Source of the DNA: Hexactinellida sp. DTS-2022
Taxonomy: Eukaryota; Porifera; Hexactinellida
Direction of reading: 5' to 3'
DNA: 64,000 nt
Assembly (NCBI GenBank): GCA_028753945.1
Contig: JAPNXP010000011.1
Span: forward strand, 5,022,001 to 5,086,000
Shown here: positions 9,377 to 21,102 of the stretch, in pieces
Layout of the letters: each line of letters opens with the position of its first letter
How positions within the stretch are numbered: the stretch's first letter is position 1
Notes under the pieces: generated by a model
The model's input: the letters and a program-made list of their open reading frames with translations, nothing else
What the model was told of the DNA's origin: nothing
Database searches by the model: none
Position numbers and translations under genes: made by a program

Positions 9377-9732
9377 ACAGGGCCATCATCCGGGGGCACG
9401 AGGCTCTGAGGCTGTTGGGCCATCATTTGATACAGGGCCATCATGTGGCGAGGTCCGCCAGTGAACGAAGAAGGGAGAATGACACGCCTTCCTGCCTTGT
9501 CACCATCCCCCGCAGATACTGCATCCACCAAGCCACGATACAGATCCGCACGAAGCTTATCCTGGTTGCTGGAGTGCCATTCGATTCGCGAGGACTCAAT
9601 CTTTGCCCACATGTCAGTGAGGTACTGCTGGATGATCGCCAGCTCAGAGTTAGGATTTGGCCCGTTATACAGACTCCTCACATTCCCCCACCTAGAGTCC
9701 GTGATTTCTCATCTCCTCTCTCCTATTGACAC
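9377..9732 (-). mobile_element. Helitron Rep fragment, copy 2
   Basis: One open minus-strand frame reads LYNGPNPNSELAII, QQYLTDMWAKIESSRIEW, NQDKLRADLYRGLVDAVSAG and GRRVILPSSFTGGPRHMMALYQ. The last part is the Helitron N-domain signature (ILPSSFxGGPRYMxxxYQDAMAI). The frame then runs into the inverted dynein copy. Relative to copy 1 about 100 bp are deleted after SELAII. The piece is a fragment, with no helicase domain. Confidence 0.75.
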
Positions 9733-12209
9733 TTCAGTTCGGAGGCCTATGTGAACTGGGTGGACACTTTCCAGGCACAGCTGATCGTGCTGTCCTCTCA
9801 GATATTCTGGTCAGAGCGCGTTGACGAGGCCCTCACAACCATGGACACCCCGGGACCTTCCCCTGACTCCCCCTTACAGGCTGTCCTGGCTCTGTGGAGC
9901 ACACTTAACGTGCTAGCGGACTGCGTGCTACAAGAACAGCCCCCACTCAGACGCCGGAAGCTGGAACACCTCATCATGGAGTCAGTGCACCAGCGTGACG
10001 TCATACGGTCCCTCATACAGAAGCGCGTATCGCACCCCAAGGACTTCAATTGGCTCGCACACATGCGGTTCTACTCCGACGCAGCCCAGCCTAAGGTCCT
10101 GGACAAACTGAGTGTACACATGGCCGCCGCTTCGTTCCACTACGGATTCGAGTACCTGGGGGTACAGGACCGACTTGTGCAGACGCCCCTCACGGACCGA
10201 TGCTACCTCACCATGACACAGGCGCTGCAGGAGAGACTGGGAGGGTCCCCATTCGGGCCCGCGGGGACAGGGAAAACTGAATCTGTTAAGGCACTCGGTC
10301 ACCAGCTGGGGAGATTCGTGTTGGTATTCAACTGCGATGAACATTTCGATTTCCAAGCGATGGGTCGTATATTCGTGGGTCTGTGTCAGGTGGGGGCGTG
10401 GGGCTGCTTTGACGAGTTTAACCGTTTGGAAGAGAGGATCCTGTCAGCTGTGTCCCAGCAGATACAGACTATACAGGAGGCCCTGAAGGAGCAGGGCTCT
10501 AAGAAGGCCGGGTCTCTACAGATAGAGTTTATTGGGAAGCAAGTCAGGATAAACACCAGCATGGCTATCTTCGTGACTATGAATCCGGGGTACGCCGGTC
10601 GCTCCAATCTCCCGGACAACCTCAAGAGACTCTTCAGGTCTCTGTCCATGACGAAGCCAGATCGTCAGCTGATCGCACAAGTTATGCTCTATTCGCAGGG
10701 GTTCCGAACGGGCGAGGTGCTCGCCTCCAAGATAGTTCCCTTCTCCAGCTGTGCGAGGAACAGCTGTCCACACAGTCGCACTACGACTTCGGTCTGCGCG
10801 CGCTCAAATCCGTGCTGGTCTCGTCTGGTAACATAAAGCGCGACCGCATAACCAGCAGAAAGGAGAAGGCGAAACGGGACGGCCAGGAGGTCAAGGAGGC
10901 GAGTATAGCGGAGCAGCTGCCCGAGCAGGAGATACTCATTCAGTCCGTAATAGAGACCATGGTGCCCAAGCTAGTGGCAGAGGACATCTCTCTGCTTAAC
11001 TCGCTTCTATCGGATGTGTTCCCGGGGGTGCCGTATACCGAGGCGGACATGTGCAGACTCAGAGCTGAGACCGTGTGTCACAAGCGGAACCTGACCTACG
11101 GGGAGGGACACGATTGCGGGGCCGCCTGGGTGCAGAAGGTTCTGCAGATATTTCAGATATCTCAGATACAGCACGGACTCATGATGGTGGGCCCGAGTGG
11201 CTCCGGTAAATCCACCGCCTGGCAGGTGCTACAAGAGGCACTGCAGAGGCTGGATGGGATGGCGGGCGTGTCACATGTTATAGACCCAAAGGGGCTCTCT
11301 AAAGAGGCGCTATACGGGGTGCTGGACCCCAACACGCGCGAATGGACCGATGGACTCTTCACTTATATTCTTAGGAAGATTATAGACAATGTTAGAGGCG
11401 AGCTGGGCAAGAGACAGTGGGTTGTGTTCGATGGCGACGTGGACCCTGAGTGGGTCGAGAATTTGAATTCCGTTCTCGACGATAACAAGATGCTTACTCT
11501 CCCAAACGGGGAGCGACTCTTGCTACCTCCGAACCTGCGAATCCTATTCGAAGTGCAAGACCTCAAATACGCTACCCTAGCAACCGTATCCCGCTGTGGA
11601 ATGGTTTGGTTCAGTGAGGAGATTCTCAAGACTGAGATGGTCTACAACCACTTCATAACCTGTCTGCGAAATATCCCACTCGACGAGGTGTCAGAAAACT
11701 TTATGACGAAGCGGTCTCTGAGGCCCACACCTTCGGAAGAGCCGCAGGAGCTCTCAGACACTATGAAGGTGCAAAATATGACAGCTGATGTGTTGGAACC
11801 TCAGTTCGCATCGCACGGTTTGGTGCAGCGCTGTCTCAACTACGCAGAGACCATGGAGCACATAATGGAGTTCACACGCTTGAGAGCTCTAAACGCGCTT
11901 TTCTCCTTGCTACGCGCGGCTATTCACAACGTGCTGCTGTACAACCTGCAGCACCCGGACTTCCCATTGGCCCCGGACCAGCTGCGACAGTACATGCTCA
12001 AGAACCTCGTCTCCAGCATGCTCTGGTCATTCACCGGTGACGCCAAGCCTCACTACAGACGGGAGCTGGGAGAGTTAATCCGTGGTTCCTCTACCATTAA
12101 CCTCCCGCCCTCCACTGCTCCCATCATAGACTACGAAGTGGACATGTTGGGCGAGTGGGCCCCCTGGCTGAACAAGGTCTCCGAGAAAGAAGTCGAGTCC
12201 AACTGCGTG

Positions 12210-12330
12210 GCAGCGCGGCGAAGAGCGTCATTGTCTTACCAGACACGAGGCTCTTCTCAAATCCTGGCTGTCCCAGGATTTGAGAAGAGCCTTGTGTCTG
12301 ATAAGACAATGACGCTCTTCGCCGCGCTGC
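12210..12330. repeat. 58-bp inverted repeat in AAA3, copy 2
   Basis: Position and size equal those of the 8552-8672 hairpin. Outer-arm substitutions relative to copy 1 are paired (GAAGAGCGTC with GACGCTCTTC here; GAACAGTGTC with GACACTGTTC there). Confidence 0.85.
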
Positions 12331-13386
12331 GGTCTCTCCAAGATTTCGAAGTTGTTGGTCTCAACTTCTCGTCCGCTACCACTCCCGAGCTGCTGCTTAA
12401 AACTTTCGACCACTACTGCGAGTTCCGACGGACCCCCAAGGGTCTGGTCATGTCCCCCATGCATCCTAGCAAGTGGCTAATTCTCTTCTGCGACGAGATT
12501 AACCTGCCAGACATAGATAACTACGGGACCCAGCGCGTAATCTGCTTCCTGCGGCAACTGGTGGAGCACGGCGGGTTCTACAGACCCTCGGACCAGGCCT
12601 GGGTCAATCTGGAGAGAATACAATTCGTGGGAGCCTGCAACCCCCCCACGGACCCGGGCCGGAAGCCCCTCTCCCACCGGTTCCTCCGGCACGTTCCGGT
12701 TATATACGTGGACTACCCGGACGAGACTTCTCTCTCGCAGATATACGGCACTTATAACCGGGCGCTCCTCCGGGGGATACCGACTCTCAAAGGATTCTCT
12801 AAGCCACTGACGGACGCCATGGTGGAGTTCTACTCCAAGTCCCAGTCTCGATTCACGCAGGACATGCAGCCGCACTACATATACAGCCCCCGGGAGATGA
12901 CCAGATGGGTACGGGGCATCCGGGAGTACATACAGCCGCTAGACAGTCTCACCCTGAACGGACTGGTCCGTATTTGGGCGCACGAGGCTCTGAGGCTGTT
13001 CCGAGACCGACTGGTCACTGACGACGAGAGGAAGTGGACAGACGCGTTGTTAGACACAGTGGCGCACAAACACTTTCCTGAGTTCGACCCCAAGGAGGCT
13101 CTGGCTTGTCCCATCCTCTACTCGAGCTTGCAGACAGGACTACATGCCAGTCAGCCAGGCCTCTCTGAGTGAGTACGTGCATGAGAGGCTGCGTGTGTTC
13201 TATGAGAAGGAACTGGACGTACAGCTGGTGCTGTTTGACGAGGTGCTAGATAACGTGCTGCGTATCGACCGGGTGCTGAGACAGGTGCAGGGACACCTGC
13301 TGTTGATTGGCGTGTCGGGCAGCGGGAAGACCACTCTCTCTCGCTTCGTGGCCTGGATGAACGGCTTTACTCTGTTCCAAGTTAAA

Positions 13387-13484
13387 GTGCACAATGGGTA
13401 CAAAGCAGCTGAATTCGATAAAGACCTGCGAAGCACATTTCGCAGGTCCTCATCAAATTCAGCTGCTTTGTACCCATTGTGCAC
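13387..13484. repeat. 46-bp inverted repeat in AAA4
   Basis: Arms 13387-13432 and 13439-13484 flank GCACAT, with three mismatches. The left arm is native ([16 protein letters not shown]). The right arm is an inverted insertion before [14 protein letters not shown]. It disrupts AAA4 between Walker A and Walker B. Confidence 0.85.
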
Positions 13485-13534
13485 CGGCTGTTGCGGCGAG
13501 AAGATCGTGTTCATAATGGACGAGGCGGAAGGTA

Positions 13535-16500
13535 CCACGGAACCACCCTTCAAACAATGGATTTATTTACTAGAAATGAATGGTCTCAAGCCATGAATGA
13601 CCGCAAACTCAACATCCAGGGGCCTATATTTACTGTCACAAAGACCGGCGGAATGGCCCGTATCCTAACCCTGTCGGTAAACTACACCTTTGACATGGTG
13701 GAATTTTCTGAAGCTACGAAGGACTTGAGATGGCTCGGGTATCGGCCTCACTGCGCTTTCACTAAGAAAGCTCTCCAGGTTAATCACAACTACCCCCACG
13801 CTATTACACTCAGGGACACTATCAGGAGCTACGAAAGGGCCTGCGACAAAATGCAGGATCGAGAAGACCAGAAAATAATACCCTCCCTTCTCGCAAGCTC
13901 TAAGGCAAACATTAAGAAGCTTATCCTTAGGGGTACTCAGATTGTCTGGGATAACTCCAGTGTGACTAGTTACGTTGAGAAGCTGTCCGAGGCTGTCTCC
14001 GGTTCCAGGACAAAGTTGATGACATCCACCGCTGGGCCGACGAGACCGAGTCTCTCCTGGTCACCCTCGAGACCTGTGCCTACTCCGAGGTTTCCTTCCG
14101 ACTGGCGGTATACAAACTCCAGTCCATGGTTGATGAGCTGAGTCCTATGGGGTTTCTAATATGCACTGGTGTGTCAGCATTCTCGACAAGAAAGTGGAGC
14201 TCAAGTTGATGGCTCGAGCCAAGACAGCGTCCGAGGGGTGGGTGGTCTCTCTACAACTGGACCAGTCGGAAGAGGGCACTCTCGAGGTTCCCCCCCCTAA
14301 CCCTGATATCCCAGAGCTCCTCTCCTACCAACTCGAGCTACACGTTACACAGCAGGTAATACGCTGCAAGCCCCCCGTATTATCCTGCAGAACCTACTTA
14401 ATGGACTCTTTCAACGCCTGGATAGCTGTCGTGGCGTGTCTCCCCATACTCCGCTCCTCTCGCTTCGAGGTGGAGCTAGGCCCCCGGGACCCCGCTCTAG
14501 ATTTCCCGTCCGCTAAGACATACAGATGTATATTCAGCGAACTAGCCAACTTGAGCCCGTCCCCCCTAATATCCGGGTACGCTGCTATCGATCGAGTAGT
14601 CACTGACGTAGACAACTATGTGAAGGAATGCATTCCTTCACATAGTTGTCTACGTCTGTGACTACTCTATCGATAGCAGTGTACCCGGATATTAGGGGGG
14701 TCGAATGGACGCAATATCAAAGCCTATGTGACTTGGACTTCTCGCACATTCTCAAACACGTACGCGAAGACCTAGCCCTCTGGCAACAGCTGTTGGGGGA
14801 GATTGAGAAGGCGCGGGGGACGGTTGACAACACTAGTACCAGAAAGGCATTCGGTCCTATCGTGGTTGTGTACTCCATGGTCCAGGCTGAGGTTAACAAC
14901 AAGTCGAGTTTTGGCACCGAGAGATTATAGTCAGGTTCGGGAAGCTCCTCAACAAGTCTATGATAAACTTCCACGCCAGCATTTCCCGATCCCGCGGCGA
15001 GTTAGAGAACCACTCCGTGGAGGCAACCTCTACGACAGAGGACGAATTTATTTTATTCGTAGAGAACTTAAAGCGCCAGTTGAACGCTTGGGACACCTCA
15101 ATCGACTTGTACCGGTCCGGCCAGATCGTACTGGAGAGACAGAGGTACCAGTTCCCGTCCGGCTGGCTGTACATGGAACATCTCGAGGGAGAGTGGTCAG
15201 CCTTCTGCGAAATTTTGAAGACGAAAGACCAGGCCTTTCAAACGCAGGTTGCTACTTTGAGACAAAAGATTGTGAAGGAATCCGTTAGTGTGGAACAGAG
15301 GGGCGATGAAGTCATAAGTGAGTGGGACCAAAGTAAGCCTGTCCAGGGAACAATGAAGCCGGAGAATGCGCTCACTTCTCTTTCGATTTTTCAGTCCAAA
15401 CTAACCCGCCTCAAAGAAGATAGAGAGAACATCATACGCGCGATAGAAGCACTAGAGATCACCGACCAGGACCCCAGTAGTTGCCCTGGAAGAGCTTATG
15501 GATCTAAAGGGCGTCTGGACTGAACTCTCGCCCATATGGCAAGCTATCGACTACCTACGCGACCAGCCCTGGGCCTCCGTCCAGCCTAGGAATGTCCGCA
15601 ACGGGCTGGACAACATTCTAACTAACCTGCGTAACTTGCCCGCCAGAATAAAACAGTACGCTTCCTGGACACATGTCCAGGATATTCTCAAATCTCTGAT
15701 TAAAGTGAATGTCAGACTGATCGATCTTAAGTCGGATGCGCTAAAGGAGCGCCATTGGAAGGACCTGCGTACAAAGTTGTCCCTCAAGGGGTCTCTCTCT
15801 GAGTTGACCCTGGGACAACTTTGGGATATTGATCTCGTACGTAATGACTCAATAGTCCGGGATATTTGTCTACAAGCGCAGGGAGAAATGGGGCTCGAGG
15901 AGTTCCTCACACAGGTGCGCGAGTGCTGGCACGCGTATAAACTGGATTTGGTAGCTTACCAGAATAAATGTCAGCTGATCCGCTGGTGGGACGACCTCTT
16001 CAACAAGTGCCGCGAGCATCTCAACTCCCTCGCGGCAATGAAGTTGTCGCCCTATTTCCGGGTATTCGAGGAGGAGGCTTCCGCATGGGAAGACAAGCTG
16101 GATCGAGCTCAGGCCCTATTTGATGTCTGGACAGACATACAGTACCTGGATGGGATATTCGGGGGATCAGCTGACATAAAACACCTGCTGCCGATTGAAA
16201 CGCAGCTATTCAAAACTATCTCCACAGAATTCCTGACCCTCATGCGGAAAGTAGCCAAGGCGAGTCCCATTATGGAGGTGTTAAATATTCCGCAGGTGCA
16301 GAAACTGCTTGAGAGATTGCCGGATTTATTAAAGAAAATACAAAAAGCGTTGGGCGAGTATTTGGAGAGAGAGCGCTCCTCTTTTCCGAGATTCTATTTC
16401 GTCGGAGATGAAGATTTGTTGGAGATAATCGGTAACAGCAAGAACGTGTCAAAACTGCAGAAACATTTCAAAAAGATGTTTGCCGGCATCTCTTCCATTC

Positions 16501-16735
16501 TACTGAGCGAAGACGAGATTCTCATCCTGGGCATTTCCTCGAAGGAAGGAGAGACCGTCCACTTCGCCACTCCCATTTCTCTGAAAGAACATCCCAAGAT
16601 CAACGACTGGCTAGCCCTGATCGAACAGGAAATGCGAAACAATCTGGCGCACCGTCTCACCTTAGCTGTGAATACCGTTAAGGAGTTCAGCGGTAGCGAA
16701 TTCAGTTCGGAGGCCTATGTGGGCTGGGTGGACAC
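13535..16735 (+). pseudogene. DYNC1H1-like: cytoplasmic dynein heavy chain tail and linker block
   Basis: The order follows the dynein tail (DHC_N1) and linker (DHC_N2): LNIQGPIFTVTK, VEFSEATKDLRWLGYR, FQDKVDDIHRWADE, VTQQVIRCKPPV, EKARGTVDNTS, SWLYMEHLEGEW-type sequence (SGWLYMEHLEGEW), [68 protein letters not shown] and EAYVGWVDT. Frame changes occur near 13998, 14155, 14905 and 15475, and a 140-bp palindrome sits at 14561-14700. Four residues (RRWV) are missing at about 16140 compared with the copy at 19749. The block ends with the 35 bases that begin both motor copies, so the order motor then tail is a circular permutation of the gene. Confidence 0.85.
14561..14700. repeat. 70-bp inverted repeat without spacer, in dynein tail
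   Basis: Arms 14561-14630 and 14631-14700 meet at GGAATGCATTCC with three mismatches visible. Native sequence reads into VVTDVDNYVKE and resumes after the inverted arm at EWTQYQSLCD, so the right arm is an insertion. Confidence 0.85.
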
Positions 16736-16978
16736 CTAGGCACAGCTGATCGTCCTGTCCTCTCAGATATTCTGGTCAGAGCGCGTTGAAGAGGCCCTCA
16801 CAACCATGGACACCCAGGGACCTTCCCCCGACTCCCCCTTACACCTCGCTTACGGGGACCTGAAGCGGCAGGATGTCCTCGACACCAGCGAGGAGGGACA
16901 GCTGGCACCAGGAGCGGGCCGACGCCTTCGTGATCTCCATAGATGATGGAACACGGGACAGGGAGGCGGATGAAATAG
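16736..16978 (+). pseudogene. short dynein linker/tail fusion before repeat array
   Basis: After the 35-bp motif a few bases are lost (CCTAGGCACAG instead of CTTTCCAGGCACAG), giving a stop. The linker continues to [11 protein letters not shown] and then jumps to HLAYGDLKRQDVLDTSEEG, an earlier tail segment like that at 1162-1531. After an internal deletion the last part (QERADA..ISIDDG..RDREADEI) ends at ATAG|GTTAGTT. The same fusion occurs at 20822-21102. Confidence 0.75.
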
Positions 16979-19748
16979 GTTAGTTAATACTTTATATAAC
17001 TCACTTATATACGGCCAACACCTTTACACTATAGAAACGGCTTTTCAAAGGTGAATATTTGTTTTTAAAATCTTGCAGTGCCTTAAATTGCATTAGAAAG
17101 GTGTTGGCCGATAATATATAAGTAATTCCAAGTTTTGACCTACTATAATTTTACAATAAAATTCAGTTAAAGGGAAGTTAATACAGTGGATGCCGGTTAT
17201 AAGCGTTTCCAACATAGTGTTTTTATATCCGATATGTTCTTATAACCGGTGTGCTTATATTCCGACATCTACTGTTTAACGAAATACACGCTTACGTCAA
17301 AGGCCTACGTCCTTTCATTTATTTATATAACATATTTTTAATAAAGAATAATACCCTGAATACTTTCTCTCTGCTCACAGGTGTTACCCCCTCACCTACC
17401 CCTCCCCCCGCCTCCGAGAAGATTCCGCGAAATAAACTAAGGCGAGTAGAAATTGATGACCAAAATTAAGCGGCTTAATTTACATTTATTTTTTAGACGA
17501 CACACTCACCCGGACGCACCCTATAGTTGGGGCATAAATTGCCCCACGGGTCCAGGCGTGTACAGGGAACCATGAGGTTAGTTAATACTTTATATAACTC
17601 ACTTATTACGGCCAACACCTTTACACCAGGATCGCCAATCGATCCAATCGATGTAAATTATGGCATTCGATACCGATAGCCAATCCAATCGATTATTGAT
17701 CAGACATTCCAATTCAATCGATAATCGAAAAAGCATCGATTATTTATTGATTATATATTGATTTTCAATCGATTATATATTGATTTTCAATCGATTATTT
17801 ATTCATTCTCAAACGATTATTTATTGATTTTCTATAGATACTGTCTAAAGAGCTATGCCATAGCTGGGCAGCAGATGGGAAGGGAATATAAAAGGTTAGT
17901 TTACACTTTATATAACTCACTTATTTACGGCCAACACCTTTACACTATAGAAACGGCTTTTCAAAGGTGAATTTTTGTTTTTAAAATCTTGCAGTGCCTT
18001 AAATTGCATTAGAAAGGTGTTGGCCGATAATATATAAGTAATTCCAAGTTTTGACCTACTATAATTTTACAATAAAATTCAGTTAAAGGGAAGTTAATAC
18101 AGTGGATGCCGGTTATAAGCGTTTCCAACATAGTGTTTTTATATCCGATATGTTCTTATAACCGGTGTGCTTATATTCCGACATCTACTGTTTAACGAAA
18201 TACACGCTTACGTCAAAGGCCTACGTCCTTTCATTTATTTATATAACATATTTTTAATAAAGAATAATACCCTGAATACTTTCTCTCTGCTCACAGGTGT
18301 TACCCCCTCACCTACCCCTCCCCCGCCTCCGAGAAGATTCCGCGAAATAAACTAAGGCGAGTAGAAATTGATGACCAAAATTAAGCGGCTTAATTTACAT
18401 TTATTTTTTAGACGACACACTCACCCGGACGCACCCTATAGTTGGGGCATAAATTGCCCCACGGGTCCAGGCCTGTACAGGGAACCATGAGGTTAGTTAA
18501 TACTTTATATAACTCACTTATTACGGCCAACACCTTTACACCAGGATCGCCAATCGATCCAATTGATGTAAATTATGGCATTCGATACCGATAGCCAATC
18601 CAATCGATTATTGATCAGACATTCCAATTCAATCGATAATCGAAAAATCATCGATTATTTATTGATTATATATTGATTTTCAATCGATTATATATTGATT
18701 TTCAATCGATTATTTATTCATTCTCAAACGATTATTTATTGATTTTCTACAGATACTGTCTAAAGAGCTATGCCATAGCTGGGCAGCAGATGGGAAGGGA
18801 ATATAAAAGGTTAGTTTACACTTTATATAACTCACTTATTTACGGCCAACACCTTTACACTATAGAAACGGCTTTTCAAAGGTGAATTTTTGTTAAAAAA
18901 GATCTTTCAGTGCCTTAAATTGCATTAGAAAGGTGTTGGCCGATATTTAAGTACGTAATTCCAGTTTTTGTCCTTGTTATTTTACAGTAAGCTTCAGTTA
19001 ATAATATGATATATATATATTTACCTTATATAGGAAATTAACGCGTTTCCTTAGCGATAATTTAATGGAGCGTTAATTTCCATGACCTTAATTTCCTGCT
19101 ATTTAGCAAAATTATACAATGGAGGGACAAACTTCCGAGCTACATATTTTCAGATGTGCAACTAGTTTGAAAGGATATACCATGTCTCTCAAGTAGACTG
19201 GAAGCCTATTTGGGGACAATAATAGTATTTAATCAGGAGATTCATAATCAAGAAATTTTACTAAAATTTATTCGCGTTAATTTCATGTAATTGAAAATGT
19301 TCAGTTCCAATTCGCGAGAATTTCATATAGCGTTAATTTCCTATAAGAAGGTAGTTACCAAGTGAAAGTGAATTTCAATTGAAAGTGAAAATGAAAGTTT
19401 TTTTTTTTTCAATTTATACCTTGGACCCCAGGGAAACTATGTCTTTTAAGTTAAAGGGAAGTTAATACGTATAACGAAATACACGCTTACGTCAAAGGCC
19501 TACGTCCTTTCATTTATTTATATAACATATGATATGTTTAAAGGAGAAATTTATTTATCTGAAGTATAGATAAATGGTTAATCACCATTTATCTATACTT
19601 TACTGAATTAATTAAAGGTTATAATTTATAAGACGAATAAACCAATTGGGGTAGGTCCGGAAAAAAAAAATAAGGCGAGTAGAAATGAATGACCAAAATT
19701 AAGGCGCCTTAATTTTACATTTATTTTTTAGCCGACACTCTACCCAAA
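16979..19748 (+). repeat. tandem A/B intron-like units, array 1
   Basis: Units begin GTTAGTTAATACTTTATA or a variant. Type A (16979-17576, 17895-18491) contains the CGGCCAACACCTTT MITE (17012-17110), a CAGTGGATGCCGGTTATAAG element and a CTCACAG acceptor-like end. Type B (17577-17894, 18492-18809) is rich in ATCGATT and ends CTATAG before a 57-bp segment that finishes AAAAG. A variant unit from 18810 runs through GCGTTAATTTC repeats to TTTTTTAG just before the dynein fragment at 19749. The repeat spacing and GT...AG borders look like introns around tiny exons. No convincing protein is encoded. Confidence 0.7.
17012..17110 (+). mobile_element. MITE with CGGCCAACACCTTT ends (example copy)
   Basis: The 99-bp element starts CGGCCAACACCTTTACAC and ends AAAGGTGTTGGCCG. 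Further copies are in every type-A unit (about 17928, 18843, 21137, 22054, 22637, 23551) and, inverted, at 5320-5419. Type-B units keep only the left end. Confidence 0.75.
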
Positions 19749-21102
19749 ATGCCGGAGACTCTGGTGACGATGTTACCCAACGTAAAAACCATCGTGGAGT
19801 GCATTGGGAGCTACGAGCGAGCCAAGAAGCAAACAGAGGCAGAGGACCAGAATATCTCGTCGCTTCTCGAGGACTCCCAAAATAAAATCAAGAGACTAAT
19901 CAGGGAGGGCACCCAAAATGTGTGGGACTTCTCCAGTCTCAGCACATATACAAAAAAGCTCTCAGAGGCTGTCAAACGAATGGAAGAATTGTGCCCCTCT
20001 GAGAGTATCATAGATTGTCTGCAGGCGCGGGGCGAGATGGGTCTCGAGGAGATCCTTAGAAAGGTGCGAGAGTGCTGGGACGCATATAAACTCCACCTAG
20101 TCCAACACCAGAACAAGTGTCAGCTAATCGGGGGCTGGGACGAATTGTTCTATAATTGCCGTGAACACCTTAACTCTCTGGCGGCCATGAAACTGTCCCC
20201 CCATTTCCATGACTTCAAAGAGGAGGCATTCGCGTGGGAGGAAAAGCTAAATAAAGTCCAGGCGTTGTTTGACGTCTGGATCGATATGCAGAGGCGGTGG
20301 GTGTGCCTGGATGGGATATTCGGCGGGTCAGGGGATATTAAACACCTGCTGCCTATAGAAACCCAGCGCTTCCAAACCATCTCCTCCGAGTTCCTGACTC
20401 TCATGAGGAAAGTCAAGGACAGTAAGATTATTGAAGTTCTGAATATTCCACATGTACAGAAACTTCTTGAGAGATTAGGCGATGTGTTAGCGAAGATACA
20501 AAAGGCGTTGGGCGAATATTTGGAGAGAGAGCGCTCCTCATTTCCGAGATTCTATTTCGTAGGCGATGAAGATCTGTTGGAGATAATCGGCAACAGCAAG
20601 AACTGTCAAAACTACAGAAACATTTCAAAAAGATGTTTGCCGGCATCTCTTCCATTCTACTGAGCGAAGACGAAACCCGTCACTTCGCCACTCCCATTTC
20701 TCTTAAGGAACATCCCAAGATCAACGACTGGCTAGCCCTGATCGAACAGGAAATGCGAAACAATCTGGCGCACCGTCTCACCTTAGCTGTGAATACCGTT
20801 AAGGAGTTCAGCGGTAGCGAATTCAGTTCGGAGGCCTATGTGGGCTGGGTGGACACTTTCCAGGCACAGCTGATCGTGCTGTCCTCTCAGATATTCTGGT
20901 CAGAGCGCGTTGACGAGGCCCTCACAACCATGGACACCCAGGGACCTTCCCCCGACTCCCCCTTACACCTCGCTTACGGGGACCTCAAGCGGCAGGATGT
21001 CCTCGACACCAGCGAGGAGGGACAGCTGGCACCAGGAGCGGGCCGACGCCTTGTTGATCTCCATAGATGATGGAATGCGGGACAGGGAGGCGAATGAAAT
21101 AG
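19749..21102 (+). pseudogene. DYNC1H1-like: dynein tail-linker fragment, second version
   Basis: An open frame starts [17 protein letters not shown] just after an AG at the end of the repeat array. It carries tail ([33 protein letters not shown]), then jumps to [19 protein letters not shown] and continues through [37 protein letters not shown] and [18 protein letters not shown]. One base is lost near 20605 and the frame moves to [23 protein letters not shown] is missing. It then passes the 35-bp motif at 20822-20856 and ends with the same linker-to-tail fusion as 16736-16978. It differs from the tail at 13535 by many substitutions, so it is an older paralog or an allelic copy. Confidence 0.8.

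Larger units (their letters stand above)
9733..13534 (+). pseudogene. DYNC1H1-like: cytoplasmic dynein heavy chain motor fragment, copy 2
   Basis: This is a tandem duplicate of 6072-9350 with few differences. It has AAA1 Walker A near 10255-10278, the same one-base loss near 10740, and the same AAA3 hairpin (12210-12330). It keeps the codons lost from copy 1 ([34 protein letters not shown]) and continues through the rest of AAA3 into AAA4 (GVSGSGKT at 13309-13332, Walker [10 protein letters not shown]). A frameshift near 13125-13140 separates LYSSLQT from [13 protein letters not shown], and another hairpin lies at 13387-13484. At about 13535 AAA4 is joined to tail sequence that should lie far upstream. 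Shared damage shows that the breaks came before the duplication. Confidence 0.85.

Noticed and set aside
6090-13172. Two working dynein heavy chain genes
   Set aside because: Shared frameshift in AAA1, destroyed AAA3 Walker A, no stalk, no AAA5/6, and tail in the wrong order.
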